A stretch of 6,895 nucleotides of DNA from JAYEIA01 sp034659855. Lineage in GTDB: Bacteria; Bacteroidota; Bacteroidia; Bacteroidales; JAADGE01. The notes beneath the pieces are model-generated. The model had not been told where the DNA came from. It saw nothing but the letters and a program-made list of their open reading frames with translations, and did no database searches. Both the position numbers and the translations under genes were made by a program. Shown here piece after piece: positions 1 to 6,846 of the stretch. The stretch spans positions 1 to 6,895 of the forward strand of contig JAYEIA010000250.1 of assembly GCA_034659855.1 (NCBI GenBank). Direction: 5' to 3'. How positions within the stretch are numbered: position 1 is the stretch's first letter; each line of letters begins with the position of its first letter.

Positions 1-5
1 CCTAA

Positions 6-413
6 GTTACCAATGCTTATATTCAAGCCTGTAAAGTTTTTGACAATGTTTGTTGTATTTTGCCTACATCTCCCTTATTAACCGTTCAATATTTAGAGGA
101 AGGAATTAATTTGCTCATTTCCGAAAAATTAGATTCGGTGAAACCCGTGGTTGCTTTTTCATATCCCATTCAAAGAGCACTGAAACTGGACGGCGGTTTG
201 GTTGAAATGTTTCAACCGGAACATCAGCGTACCCGTTCCCAAGATTTGGAACCTGCATACCACGATGCCGGTCAATTTTATTGGTTCAAATTTGAAAAAG
301 GATTAACCGGCAATAAAAAGGGAGCAATTATTTTAAAAGACCACGAAGTTCAAGACATTGATACCTTGGATGATTGGAAAATGGCTGAACTCAAGTACAA
401 ACTCAATGGATAA
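6..413 (+). CDS. pseF: Pseudaminic acid cytidylyltransferase, C-terminal part only (5' part missing, possibly interrupted)
   Basis: PseF activates pseudaminic acid with CTP, giving CMP-Pse and pyrophosphate in the cytoplasm. The readable part carries several family hallmarks: FDNVCCI followed by PTSPLL (about 38-80), FSYPIQRALK (about 153-182), a TRSQDLEPAYHDAGQFYWF block (233-291) and the C-terminal stretch QDIDTLDDWKMAELKYK. These sugar-contacting and dimerisation regions fit PseF better than NeuA. The N-terminal nucleotide-binding part (the PARGGSK-type motif) is absent. The family is usually about 230 residues; only about 135 are readable here. Family-like sequence continues upstream of the TTG at 60 to position 6, but TAA at 3-5 is in the same frame. 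The TTG at 60 is therefore unlikely to be the native start, since it falls inside the conserved CCI-PTSP motif. Either the gene carries a nonsense or frameshift lesion, or there is a sequence error. The 3' end overlaps pseG by 8 bp. Confidence 0.8.
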   Translation, partial: VTNAYIQACKVFDNVCCILPTSPLLTVQYLEEGINLLISEKLDSVKPVVAFSYPIQRALKLDGGLVEMFQPEHQRTRSQDLEPAYHDAGQFYWFKFEKGLTGNKKGAIILKDHEVQDIDTLDDWKMAELKYKLNG

Positions 414-1464
414 TATTCGTCATATGGTGGTGCGGTTGGATGCCGGCGAAAAATACGGAATGGGACACTTGTCTCGTTGCATAAGCTTGGCTGAAGAATT
501 TATTCCTGAATTTCAAATTAATTTTATCATTAAAACAGACAATACGTTAAAGGTTACAACTTTTATCGAGGAAAAGCTTACTTTCGGTAATTACCATACC
601 GATTTTATTGCAGATTTTGAAACAAATGTTGATAATGAGTTGGATACTCTTATTGAAAAAGTAAATAAACTGAATGCTTTTTTAATAGTCGATCATTATA
701 ATGCCGACAGAGAGTACCAATTGAGGTTACGAAAAAATAATATCAAATGGCTGCAATTTGATTCGCACGGAAAAATAAAATTTTATGCTGATTTTGTTTT
801 GCATGCCAGCCCCGGAGCTACACAAAAATTATATAAACCATTGACTGAATATACCGGAACCGAACTGCTGTTGGGGCCTAATTATGCTGTTGTCAATAAA
901 ACTTTTAGTAAAGCAAGAACCAAGGCAAAGATAAGACAAACAGTAAAACATATTTTTGTATGCTTTGGCGGGGGCGATGATAAGGGAGCCGCTTTGAAAA
1001 CTGTAAATAATATTAAATCGCTGACAGAACGTGCTATTAATATTACACTATTAGTTCCGGAGTCAAACGCACAGTACAATGAAATTTTGGATGCAGCAAA
1101 TTTTAACTCAAATATAAATATACTCAGTAATAGTCCTGAGGTCCACCATATTATGGCAAATGCTGACTTAGCCGTAATTGCTCCGGGAACCTTAAGCTAT
1201 GAGGCGGCCTCTGTAGGACTTCCGATGGTATTAGTTACAATAGCGGATAATCAAAATATTAATGCCGAGGGCTGGTCAAAAATTGGAGCCGGTATAAACT
1301 TGGGCAATGTAGAAAATTTGGAAAAGAACAGATTAAGTGAAACGATTGAGGACTTGATTACATCTCCGGAAAAATTACAAGCCATGTCTGAAAATTGTTT
1401 TAATGCCGTTGACGGAAGAGGGACGGAAAGAGTAAAATCAAAAATCTTAGACATTATATTATGA
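406..1464 (+). CDS. pseG: UDP-2,4-diacetamido-2,4,6-trideoxy-beta-L-altropyranose hydrolase
   Basis: PseG removes UDP from the 2,4-diacetamido-trideoxy-altrose nucleotide, giving the free sugar used by PseI. It is a cytoplasmic, inverting GT-B-fold enzyme. The N-terminal motif RLDAGEKYGMGHLSRC (residues 10-25) contains the expected catalytic His (H21), equivalent to the His in the G-x-GH motif of Campylobacter PseG. Further family features are IVDHY (94-98), LLLGPNYAVVN (155-165), a phosphate-binding FGGGDD loop (187-192), and APGTLSYEAASVGLPMVLV (259-277) followed by ADNQ, the UDP-binding C-domain signature. The length of 352 residues is normal. I chose ATG 406, which makes an ATGGATAA overlap with the pseF stop. 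ATG 424 is possible. The in-frame ATG at 358 would add 16 non-conserved residues read from inside pseF. The stop overlaps the next ATG by 4 bp, suggesting translational coupling. Confidence 0.9.
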   Translation: MDNIRHMVVRLDAGEKYGMGHLSRCISLAEEFIPEFQINFIIKTDNTLKVTTFIEEKLTFGNYHTDFIADFETNVDNELDTLIEKVNKLNAFLIVDHYNADREYQLRLRKNNIKWLQFDSHGKIKFYADFVLHASPGATQKLYKPLTEYTGTELLLGPNYAVVNKTFSKARTKAKIRQTVKHIFVCFGGGDDKGAALKTVNNIKSLTERAINITLLVPESNAQYNEILDAANFNSNINILSNSPEVHHIMANADLAVIAPGTLSYEAASVGLPMVLVTIADNQNINAEGWSKIGAGINLGNVENLEKNRLSETIEDLITSPEKLQAMSENCFNAVDGRGTERVKSKILDIIL

Positions 1465-2573
1465 AAAAAGCATTGATATTAGGCACTAATGCAGGCCAAG
1501 CCGATATAATAGAATACTTACAAGACAGCAATTGGGAAGTGCATTCCTGCGGTTACAAAAAAGAAGGTCCCGGCGTTGAATTGGCCAATTTCTTTCATTT
1601 GGTAAATACGGTCGATATTGAGGCTGTAGCCGAATTGGCCAAGCGATTGGAAGTAGATATTGTATATTCTGTGTCATCAGATACCAATATTCGTACCGCA
1701 ACAAAAGTTTCGGAAATGCTTAATTTGCCGGTATTATTGGGATCCGAAATTATTGATTTATTTCACCATAAAGATAGATTTCGTAAATTCTTAAATGATA
1801 ACTCCATCAATACGGTTAAATATATCAATGTCAAGTTATTGGATGATTTGAAAGGGTGGGGCATTTTTCCTTGTGTCGTAAAACCCACAGACTCGCAAGG
1901 ACAGCGGGGCGTTAAGAAAGTGGATAATAAATCTGAATTGGAGAAAGCGGTTGTTTTTGCATTATCTCAATCTAAATCACAAACTGCCATTGTTGAAGAA
2001 TTCCTTTCCGGTGTTGAGATTTCAACAAATATGATTGTGCAAAACGGGAAAATAATAGTTAATGAATTTACCGAGCGATTAGTATTTGACACCGGCTTTT
2101 TTGGTTTGCCCAAAGGCCACAGTATTCCAATGCGAGACGTAAAATCGAATGTTTTGCAAGAGGCAGTTGAGTTAACTGAACATTTAATTGCAAAATTGGC
2201 AATTGAAAATGCGGTGTTGTACATTCAGATGAAAGTTACTGAAAACGGGCCGAAAATAATTGAAGTTGCACCCCGGTTAGACGGCTGTCATATTTGGCGT
2301 TTACTCAAAACCGCCAAAGGATATGATTTGCGAAAACTAACTATTGATGTTTTGACAGGAAACCGTATAAAAGAAAATATTGATACAGAAATTTCAAAAT
2401 CAAATTATACTTTAGCATTTCATCATCTGAAAACAGGAAGTACATTTGATTTGAGTGCGTTGAATGTACCGGCTGAGGAAGTTTTTAACGAATACAGATA
2501 TTCCGAAGGAGAAGAAGTACAACCAATCAACGGAAGTTTGGAGGTGGTCGGGTATTATATAAAAAAAGACTAA
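1461..2573 (+). CDS. ATP-grasp ligase of unknown substrate, in pseudaminic acid cluster
   Basis: This 370-residue protein has the full ATP-grasp layout. An N-terminal Rossmann-like preATP-grasp domain begins KKALILGTNAGQADII and covers about residues 1-100. A lid/linker with the HHKDRFRKFL motif (102-111) follows. The ATP-binding Lys is K141 in CVVKPTDSQGQRGV, which includes the glycine-rich loop. The adenine-contacting EEF is at 179-181 and a GVEIS motif at 184-188. The Mg-binding Glu and partner Arg are E268 and R272 in IIEVAPRLDG. All core catalytic positions look intact. The best fit is the carbamoyl-phosphate-synthase/biotin-carboxylase-like branch, whose members activate a carboxylate as acyl phosphate and couple it to an amine. 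The substrate cannot be read from sequence. The gene overlaps pseG by 4 bp (ATGA) and lies 6 bp before the first SDR. I infer a role in modifying Pse or its precursor, for example ligating an acyl or amino-acid group to a sugar amine. Confidence 0.85.
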   Translation: MKKALILGTNAGQADIIEYLQDSNWEVHSCGYKKEGPGVELANFFHLVNTVDIEAVAELAKRLEVDIVYSVSSDTNIRTATKVSEMLNLPVLLGSEIIDLFHHKDRFRKFLNDNSINTVKYINVKLLDDLKGWGIFPCVVKPTDSQGQRGVKKVDNKSELEKAVVFALSQSKSQTAIVEEFLSGVEISTNMIVQNGKIIVNEFTERLVFDTGFFGLPKGHSIPMRDVKSNVLQEAVELTEHLIAKLAIENAVLYIQMKVTENGPKIIEVAPRLDGCHIWRLLKTAKGYDLRKLTIDVLTGNRIKENIDTEISKSNYTLAFHHLKTGSTFDLSALNVPAEEVFNEYRYSEGEEVQPINGSLEVVGYYIKKD

Positions 2574-2579
2574 AAGAAT

Positions 2580-3488
2580 ATGAAAATAGCAATTACGGGA
2601 GCAACCGGCTTTTTAGGTAAATATTTAACAGACTATTTATCGGAGAAATCATACGAGGTATTGGTTATTGCTCGGCCTGAGGAAGATGCCAAGAGTATCT
2701 TTCAATCAGAAGGCTCAGTTTTTGAAAGTGATTATTCGCCTGAAAGTTTGTCCGAAGCTTTTAAGGGAATAGATGTCGTCATTCACTTAGCGGCACAAAC
2801 TATGCAGCGAGATGATCATCCGTTAAGAGTCAGCAATTTTTTCCCGGTGAATATACAACTCACCGAAAATGTAATGATAGCCGCACAAGAGACCGGCGTT
2901 CAACAACTGGTTCAGATGTCGTCAAACAGTGTATATTCCGGAGCCAACGACTTGCCGTTTAAGGAGTCTGACAATCCGGTGCCGACTACAATATACGGAG
3001 TCAGTAAACTCTATGCTGAAAAGTTGGGTGAATATATTTCACATAAAAGAAATATCAACATAGTGAGTTTGCGACTCGCCCGTCTTTTTGGGTTTGGAGA
3101 ACGAGATACGGTTGTTTTTACAAAATATATGAAACTTGCCATGCAAAAGAAAACTATTGAAGTTTGGGGCGAAGGTATAACTTCTGTTGATTACCTATAT
3201 GTAAGAGATGCGGTTTCTGCCATAGAAAAAGCAATAAGTTCAAAGCTTGGCAGCGGAATATACAATGTCGGTTCCGGAACAGCCTATTCGGTTAAAGAAA
3301 TTGCCGCAACAATAAACAAACATTGTTTTAACGAAAATAAATTTATATTTGATAAATCGAAGAAGGAAGGCGGTTATCATTTAGAGATGGACTCTTCAAA
3401 ATTTTATAAAGCCTCCGGCTGGAAACCGCATTGGAAATTGGAAGAAGCGGTAGATGAAATGTATAAATTATATCAAGAAAAAAAATGA
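2580..3488 (+). CDS. NAD(P)-dependent epimerase/dehydratase family protein (extended SDR), first of a tandem pair
   Basis: This is a 302-residue extended short-chain dehydrogenase/reductase, probably cytoplasmic and acting on a nucleotide-activated or free sugar. The N-terminal dinucleotide-binding motif is ITGATGFLGKYL, with G7, G10 and G13. VVIHLAA (66-72) follows strand 4. The active site shows MSSNSVYS with S115 at the usual Ser/Thr position, then YGVSK with Y139 and K143. The C-terminal substrate domain contains IEVWGEG, DYLYVRDAV and NVGSG. Strand 2 ends in ARP with Arg32 rather than the Asp typical of NAD-preferring enzymes, hinting at NADP(H); this is an inference. Whether it epimerises, dehydrates or reduces cannot be told from sequence. 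The start is ATG 2580, 6 bp after the ATP-grasp gene; the stop overlaps the next gene by 4 bp. No standard pseudaminic acid step needs it. The first-step dehydratase PseB is a different, UDP-GlcNAc-specific SDR, and this protein does not resemble it closely. Confidence 0.85.
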   Translation: MKIAITGATGFLGKYLTDYLSEKSYEVLVIARPEEDAKSIFQSEGSVFESDYSPESLSEAFKGIDVVIHLAAQTMQRDDHPLRVSNFFPVNIQLTENVMIAAQETGVQQLVQMSSNSVYSGANDLPFKESDNPVPTTIYGVSKLYAEKLGEYISHKRNINIVSLRLARLFGFGERDTVVFTKYMKLAMQKKTIEVWGEGITSVDYLYVRDAVSAIEKAISSKLGSGIYNVGSGTAYSVKEIAATINKHCFNENKFIFDKSKKEGGYHLEMDSSKFYKASGWKPHWKLEEAVDEMYKLYQEKK

Positions 3489-4378
3489 ATATAACAGTTA
3501 CCGGTTCAACCGGTTTTATAGGAAAATATCTTGTCAAACGATTGTCCGGCAACGGGGACAAAGTAACTGCCCTCGGGAGAGACATTGTTAAGTTGAATAA
3601 AACATTTGATGATTCAGTAAATAAAAAAGAAACCGACTACAGTTACGACAGCATGCTTAATGTGCTCAAAGGAGCTGATGCTGTTATACACTTGGCCGGG
3701 AAAAGATTTCAAAAGCAACTCGATCCCTTTTTGATTGAGCCGTATATTGACAGCAATATAATTCTCACACAAAATATATTTAAAGCAGCCAAAGAATTGT
3801 GTATTAAGAGAATTGCACAAACTTCTACCATAGGCGTTTATTCCATGACCAATAACTTACCATTTTCTGAAAATGAAGTTCCGTATCCAATTACTGTATA
3901 CGGACTTAGTAAGTTATCTTGTGAGAATATGGCAAATTTTTATACCGCTAAAACTTCCGTAAAAATCACCAATTTAAGATTGGCTTCATTATTCGGGACC
4001 GGCGAAAAAACCGGTGTTGTATTCACCGACTATGTCAACAGAGCGATAGCAAAAAAGACGATAGAAATATGGGGAGAAGGCAAAACAGGTATTGATTTTT
4101 TGTATGTCAAAGATGCCGTTGAGGCTTTGTTCGCATCTGTTCAGCCGGATGCTCCGAGCGGAACATTTAATATTGGTTCGGGAATTGGGTATGCCGTTAA
4201 GGAAATTGCAGAAAACATTAATGCCGCATTTGAGAATGAAGGGAATATCAAATACTTGAAAGATAAAAAAGAAGGCGGATACAATGTTTTTATGAATACC
4301 GAAAAAGCAAAAAAACAATTAGATTGGAAACCTCAATATAGCATGAATGAAGCACTTGAGGATATGAAAAGTAATTAA
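3485..4378 (+). CDS. NAD(P)-dependent epimerase/dehydratase family protein (extended SDR), second of a tandem pair
   Basis: This 297-residue extended SDR is a clear paralogue of the preceding gene. Aligned by eye without gaps, about 40% of positions are identical, and the active-site residues fall at the same numbers. It has VTGSTGFIGKYL with G7, G10 and G13, then AVIHLAG, TSTIGVYS with T115 at the Ser/Thr position, YGLSK with Y139 and K143, IEIWGEG, DFLYVKDAV, NIGSG and KKEGGY. Arg32 at the end of strand 2 is shared, so both may prefer NADP(H). The Ser-to-Thr difference at 115 is within the normal range for the family. Active-site residues are retained, so both copies look functional and may do related but distinct steps, or form a heteromer; these are inferences. 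The start codon overlaps the upstream stop (ATGA), and pseI begins 14 bp after the stop. Confidence 0.85.
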   Translation: MNITVTGSTGFIGKYLVKRLSGNGDKVTALGRDIVKLNKTFDDSVNKKETDYSYDSMLNVLKGADAVIHLAGKRFQKQLDPFLIEPYIDSNIILTQNIFKAAKELCIKRIAQTSTIGVYSMTNNLPFSENEVPYPITVYGLSKLSCENMANFYTAKTSVKITNLRLASLFGTGEKTGVVFTDYVNRAIAKKTIEIWGEGKTGIDFLYVKDAVEALFASVQPDAPSGTFNIGSGIGYAVKEIAENINAAFENEGNIKYLKDKKEGGYNVFMNTEKAKKQLDWKPQYSMNEALEDMKSN

Positions 4379-4392
4379 AATAATCGAAATTT

Positions 4393-5403
4393 ATGAGTAA
4401 TAACAGCGTATTCATCATCGCAGAATTATCAGCAAATCACAACAATGATTTTGACCTGGCGGTAAAAACCATTGAGGCCATGGCAGACGCCGGAGCCGAT
4501 GCGGTAAAAGTACAAACCTATACTGCCGATTCACTGGCTTTAGATGTTGATAATGAATTTTTCGGTCCTAAAAAAGAAGGCCTGTGGAAAGGAACTCGGC
4601 CGTATGATTTATACCAAAAAGCTGCCATGCCCTACGACTGGCAACCCCGGTTGCAAAAAATAACAGAAGAGCTCGGGATGACGTTTTTTTCATCCCCTTT
4701 TGATTTTGAAGGCGTTGATTTTCTTGAGACTTTAGATGTTCCGTTGTATAAAATAGCCTCTTTTGAAATCAATGATATTTCGTTAATAAAATACGTGGCC
4801 GAAAAAGGAAAACCGATTATTATTTCAACCGGTGTTGCTACTGAACAAGATATAGCATTGGCCGTTGAAACCTGCCGGGCTGCCGGTAATGAAGATATTA
4901 CATTATTGAAATGCACCTCCCATTATCCGTCAACACTTGATGAGGCTAATTTATTGACCATACCGGATATAAAGCAACGATTTAAAGTAAAAGTCGGAGT
5001 CTCCGATCATACTCTCGGATTTACGGTGCCGGTGGTAGCCGTGAGCTTAGGAGCAAAAGTTATAGAGAAACACTTTATATTGGATCGCTCTTTAAAGGGC
5101 CCAGATTCATCCTTTTCAATGAACCCTGAAGAGTTTAAAGAAATGGTTGACCAAGTCAGAAAAGCCGAAAGAACACTCGGCAGAGTTACTTACCAAGTAT
5201 CACAAGCAGATAAAGCCAAAAGGCGTTCGCTCTTTGCCGTGCAGAATATTGATAAGGGTGAAGCATTTACAAAAGAGAATATTCGTTCGTTGAGACCCGG
5301 TATTGGATTAGAAACTAAGTATTATGAACAGTTGCTCGGAACAAAAAGTCCCCAAAAAATAATAAAAGGAGAGCCTCTGACAAAGAAGTTTTTGAATAAT
5401 TAA
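4393..5403 (+). CDS. pseI: Pseudaminic acid synthase
   Basis: PseI condenses 2,4-diacetamido-2,4,6-trideoxy-L-altrose with phosphoenolpyruvate to give pseudaminic acid, in the cytoplasm and with a divalent metal. The N-terminal NeuB-type TIM barrel (about 1-270) shows AELSANHNNDF (10-20), DAVKVQTY (37-43), FFSSPFD (98-104), KIASFEI (120-126), STG (145-147), and the likely metal-binding histidines H206 in SDHTLG and H227 in EKHFILD. LWKGTRPYDLYQKAAMP (64-80) and GPDSSFSM (236-243) are what I would expect of PseI rather than sialic or legionaminic acid synthases. A C-terminal SAF/antifreeze-like domain (about 278-333) carries RRSLFAVQNIDKGE and IRSLRPG.GL. The 336 residues are close to the usual 340-350. 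The start is ATG 4393, with AT-rich sequence and no clear Shine-Dalgarno before it. Confidence 0.93.
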   Translation: MSNNSVFIIAELSANHNNDFDLAVKTIEAMADAGADAVKVQTYTADSLALDVDNEFFGPKKEGLWKGTRPYDLYQKAAMPYDWQPRLQKITEELGMTFFSSPFDFEGVDFLETLDVPLYKIASFEINDISLIKYVAEKGKPIIISTGVATEQDIALAVETCRAAGNEDITLLKCTSHYPSTLDEANLLTIPDIKQRFKVKVGVSDHTLGFTVPVVAVSLGAKVIEKHFILDRSLKGPDSSFSMNPEEFKEMVDQVRKAERTLGRVTYQVSQADKAKRRSLFAVQNIDKGEAFTKENIRSLRPGIGLETKYYEQLLGTKSPQKIIKGEPLTKKFLNN

Positions 5404-5492
5404 ATTGAGTAGCATTAATCCGTTTGTCTGAAATTGAACAGTATTAATTATATTTTTTAGGACCGGGCTTGACAAATACATAATAATCAACA
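5404..5492 (+). other. Intergenic gap between pseI and the polymerase-like gene, no clear signal
   Basis: This 89-bp AT-rich stretch contains no open frame of note, no strong hairpin and no convincing Bacteroidota promoter (TTTG at about -33 and TAnnTTTG at about -7). There is no Shine-Dalgarno-like sequence close to ATG 5493; the nearest purine-rich stretch is near 5459, too far upstream. It could hold a weak internal promoter, but I cannot support one. Confidence 0.5.
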
Positions 5493-6701
5493 ATGAAACT
5501 AACAATAAACAGAAATAATGTAATTGCCGTTACCGGAGCAATATTCTTATTTTTAAGTACTTTGCCCTTTTTCTTATGGTCAATTCCGGCTGTGAGTATT
5601 ATATTCTTTGTTTTGTTTTTAATATTGGCCATCAATGTAATGCGAACAGGACAATACGTCATCCGACAAAAGAATTTTTACGCATTCTTGGTTTTATTTC
5701 TCTATTCTGTTTATATGGCGTTACCTATATTCGGGCATACGTTTCTCCCGGGAAAGATATTACTGTTTTCTCCGTTGTTCGTGTTGCTGTTTTTGAAAAA
5801 TGATATGCTGTTGCGAATATTTAAAATCTGGAAAATACTATTGATATTTTTCTCAGCTTATGCAATACTTGTTTTAATTTTATTTATTCTCAAAATTGAA
5901 ATGCCGTACTGGATATTATCCGACACAAGTTATATCCCTGAAGAGGCCGGCAGAGGGCATTTTTATAAAGCCTACGGATTGGTGGTTTCTTCCAGTCATA
6001 CGGTAAAAAATATAGCCGGATTCCCTACACACAGGCTTTGCGGTCCTTTTGCCGAGCCCGGTCACTTTGCAATCTACATCGGATTAACCCTATTAATAGA
6101 TAAGTTTCTTGGAAAAAAACTGAATACTATTTTGTTGATTGCCGGTTTATTAACGTTGTCGCCGGCTTTTGTCCTTATTTTTGTATTAATAGAGGGGTAC
6201 AATTTTTTTATCATGCGAAAAATAAATACCAAGGCCTACTTTATTATACTGGTTGCCATTGTCTCTATAACTTTGGTAAAAGGGAGACAATTAAAAGAAA
6301 GAATTATTTTTCTTACCGTCGAGCGACATTCAACCATAGATAAAAGAGCACCTCTTAAGCTGAGAGCTAAATATACAGAATTGATAAAAGAAGAAAAAGT
6401 ATTATGGTTTGGGGTAGGAACAAAAAAGTTTGATACGTTCGGCGGGTCATTGTCTGACCCCAGAGGACTAATTGCAAAATTCGGATTAATCGGATTGTTT
6501 TTTTCTATTGTACTGATAGTCATGTTCTCAGCCATGATGAAAAAGAAATATGCCGTGTTTGTGTTTATCACAATAGCTATGGTATATGCCCATAGAGTTT
6601 GGATGTTTGAGTCGGTGTATTTATTTACTTTTATGCTGCTTGCCGCGGTGGTGGCCGAAATAAAAGAAAATGAAGAAAAGCCGGCGGTTGATGACGAATA
6701 A
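5493..6701 (+). CDS. Polytopic membrane protein, O-antigen polymerase/ligase-like (Wzy/WaaL type)
   Basis: This 402-residue, strongly hydrophobic protein has about 10-11 predicted membrane spans by eye. Spans lie near residues 10-28, 30-50, 61-79, 85-101, 112-134, 190-202, 210-235, 247-262, 327-346, 353-368 and 370-388. Two larger non-membrane stretches, about 135-188 and 263-326, would be periplasmic or cytoplasmic loops. HRLCGPFAEPGHFAIY (180-195) matches the R-x-x-G-x-x-x-EP-G pattern common in Wzy-type polymerases. WFGVGTKKF (305-313) resembles the second-loop glycine motif of the same group. The C-terminus is acidic (KENEEKPAVDDE) and probably cytoplasmic. I infer that it polymerises lipid-linked repeat units in the inner membrane. 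Such proteins share little sequence identity, so ligase (WaaL-like) or an unrelated exporter role remains possible. It sits 89 bp after pseI, the longest gap in the operon, with no convincing promoter, so it is probably co-transcribed. Confidence 0.75.
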   Translation: MKLTINRNNVIAVTGAIFLFLSTLPFFLWSIPAVSIIFFVLFLILAINVMRTGQYVIRQKNFYAFLVLFLYSVYMALPIFGHTFLPGKILLFSPLFVLLFLKNDMLLRIFKIWKILLIFFSAYAILVLILFILKIEMPYWILSDTSYIPEEAGRGHFYKAYGLVVSSSHTVKNIAGFPTHRLCGPFAEPGHFAIYIGLTLLIDKFLGKKLNTILLIAGLLTLSPAFVLIFVLIEGYNFFIMRKINTKAYFIILVAIVSITLVKGRQLKERIIFLTVERHSTIDKRAPLKLRAKYTELIKEEKVLWFGVGTKKFDTFGGSLSDPRGLIAKFGLIGLFFSIVLIVMFSAMMKKKYAVFVFITIAMVYAHRVWMFESVYLFTFMLLAAVVAEIKENEEKPAVDDE

Positions 6702-6711
6702 ATTTCGTCAT
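6691..6711 (+). other. Hairpin spanning the stop codon of the polymerase-like gene
   Basis: ATGACGAA (6691-6698) and TTCGTCAT (6704-6711) form a perfect 8-bp stem with a 5-nt loop, TAAAT, whose first three bases are the stop codon. No T-run follows, so it is not a classical intrinsic terminator. It may be a transcript 3'-end or stability element, or chance where the eroded first repeat unit begins. Confidence 0.45.
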
Positions 6712-6777
6712 AAAAGAGCTACTAAACTCAGCCCAACGGCAACGCCTTGGGCAGATATGACAAAAGCAGAAACAACC
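6707..6777. repeat. Repeat unit 1 (degenerate)
   Basis: Palindrome A is eroded: 6706-6720 matches the consensus at about 10 of 15 positions and no longer pairs with itself. Palindrome B (6731-6752) has GCCCAA pairing with TTGGGC and GGC pairing with GCC around the loop AAC, with an extra C bulged at 6737. The unit starts 5 bp after the stop codon of the polymerase-like gene. Confidence 0.7.
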
Positions 6778-6846
6778 GCCCTGAAAGGGCAATTAAATTC
6801 AGCCCAAGGCAATGCCTTGAGGGTAGATGGTGCAGATGAAACAAAC
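6778..6846. repeat. Repeat unit 2
   Basis: Palindrome A (6778-6790) is perfect, GCCCT/AGGGC with loop GAA. Palindrome B (6803-6822) pairs CCCAAGGC with GCCTTGAGG around the loop AAT, with A6820 bulged. The unit is 69 bp. Confidence 0.8.

Noticed and set aside
358..405. N-terminal extension of pseG from the in-frame ATG at 358
   Set aside because: The 16 extra residues overlap the conserved C-terminus of pseF and do not resemble a PseG N-terminus; ATG 406 gives normal length and a typical operon overlap.
3989..4318. Minus-strand open stretches of about 110 codons (3989-4318 and 6236-6571)
   Set aside because: They lie wholly inside well-supported + strand genes, are low-complexity Phe/Ile/Asn-rich translations and show no recognisable motif.
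4393..5403. Sialic (NeuB) or legionaminic (LegI) acid synthase
   Set aside because: The LWKG...YDLYQKA and GPDSSFSM motifs, plus a PseG-type hydrolase in place of a NeuC-type epimerase nearby, favour PseI.
5469..5492. TTGACA-like -35 element upstream of the polymerase-like gene
   Set aside because: No matching -10 lies at proper spacing before the ATG at 5493, and the sigma70 consensus of Proteobacteria does not apply well to Bacteroidota.
5569..5803. Second + strand open frame inside the polymerase-like gene (ATG 5576)
   Set aside because: It is out of frame within a gene whose hydrophobic periodicity and EPGH motif region are continuous; no sign of a frameshift or a separate protein.
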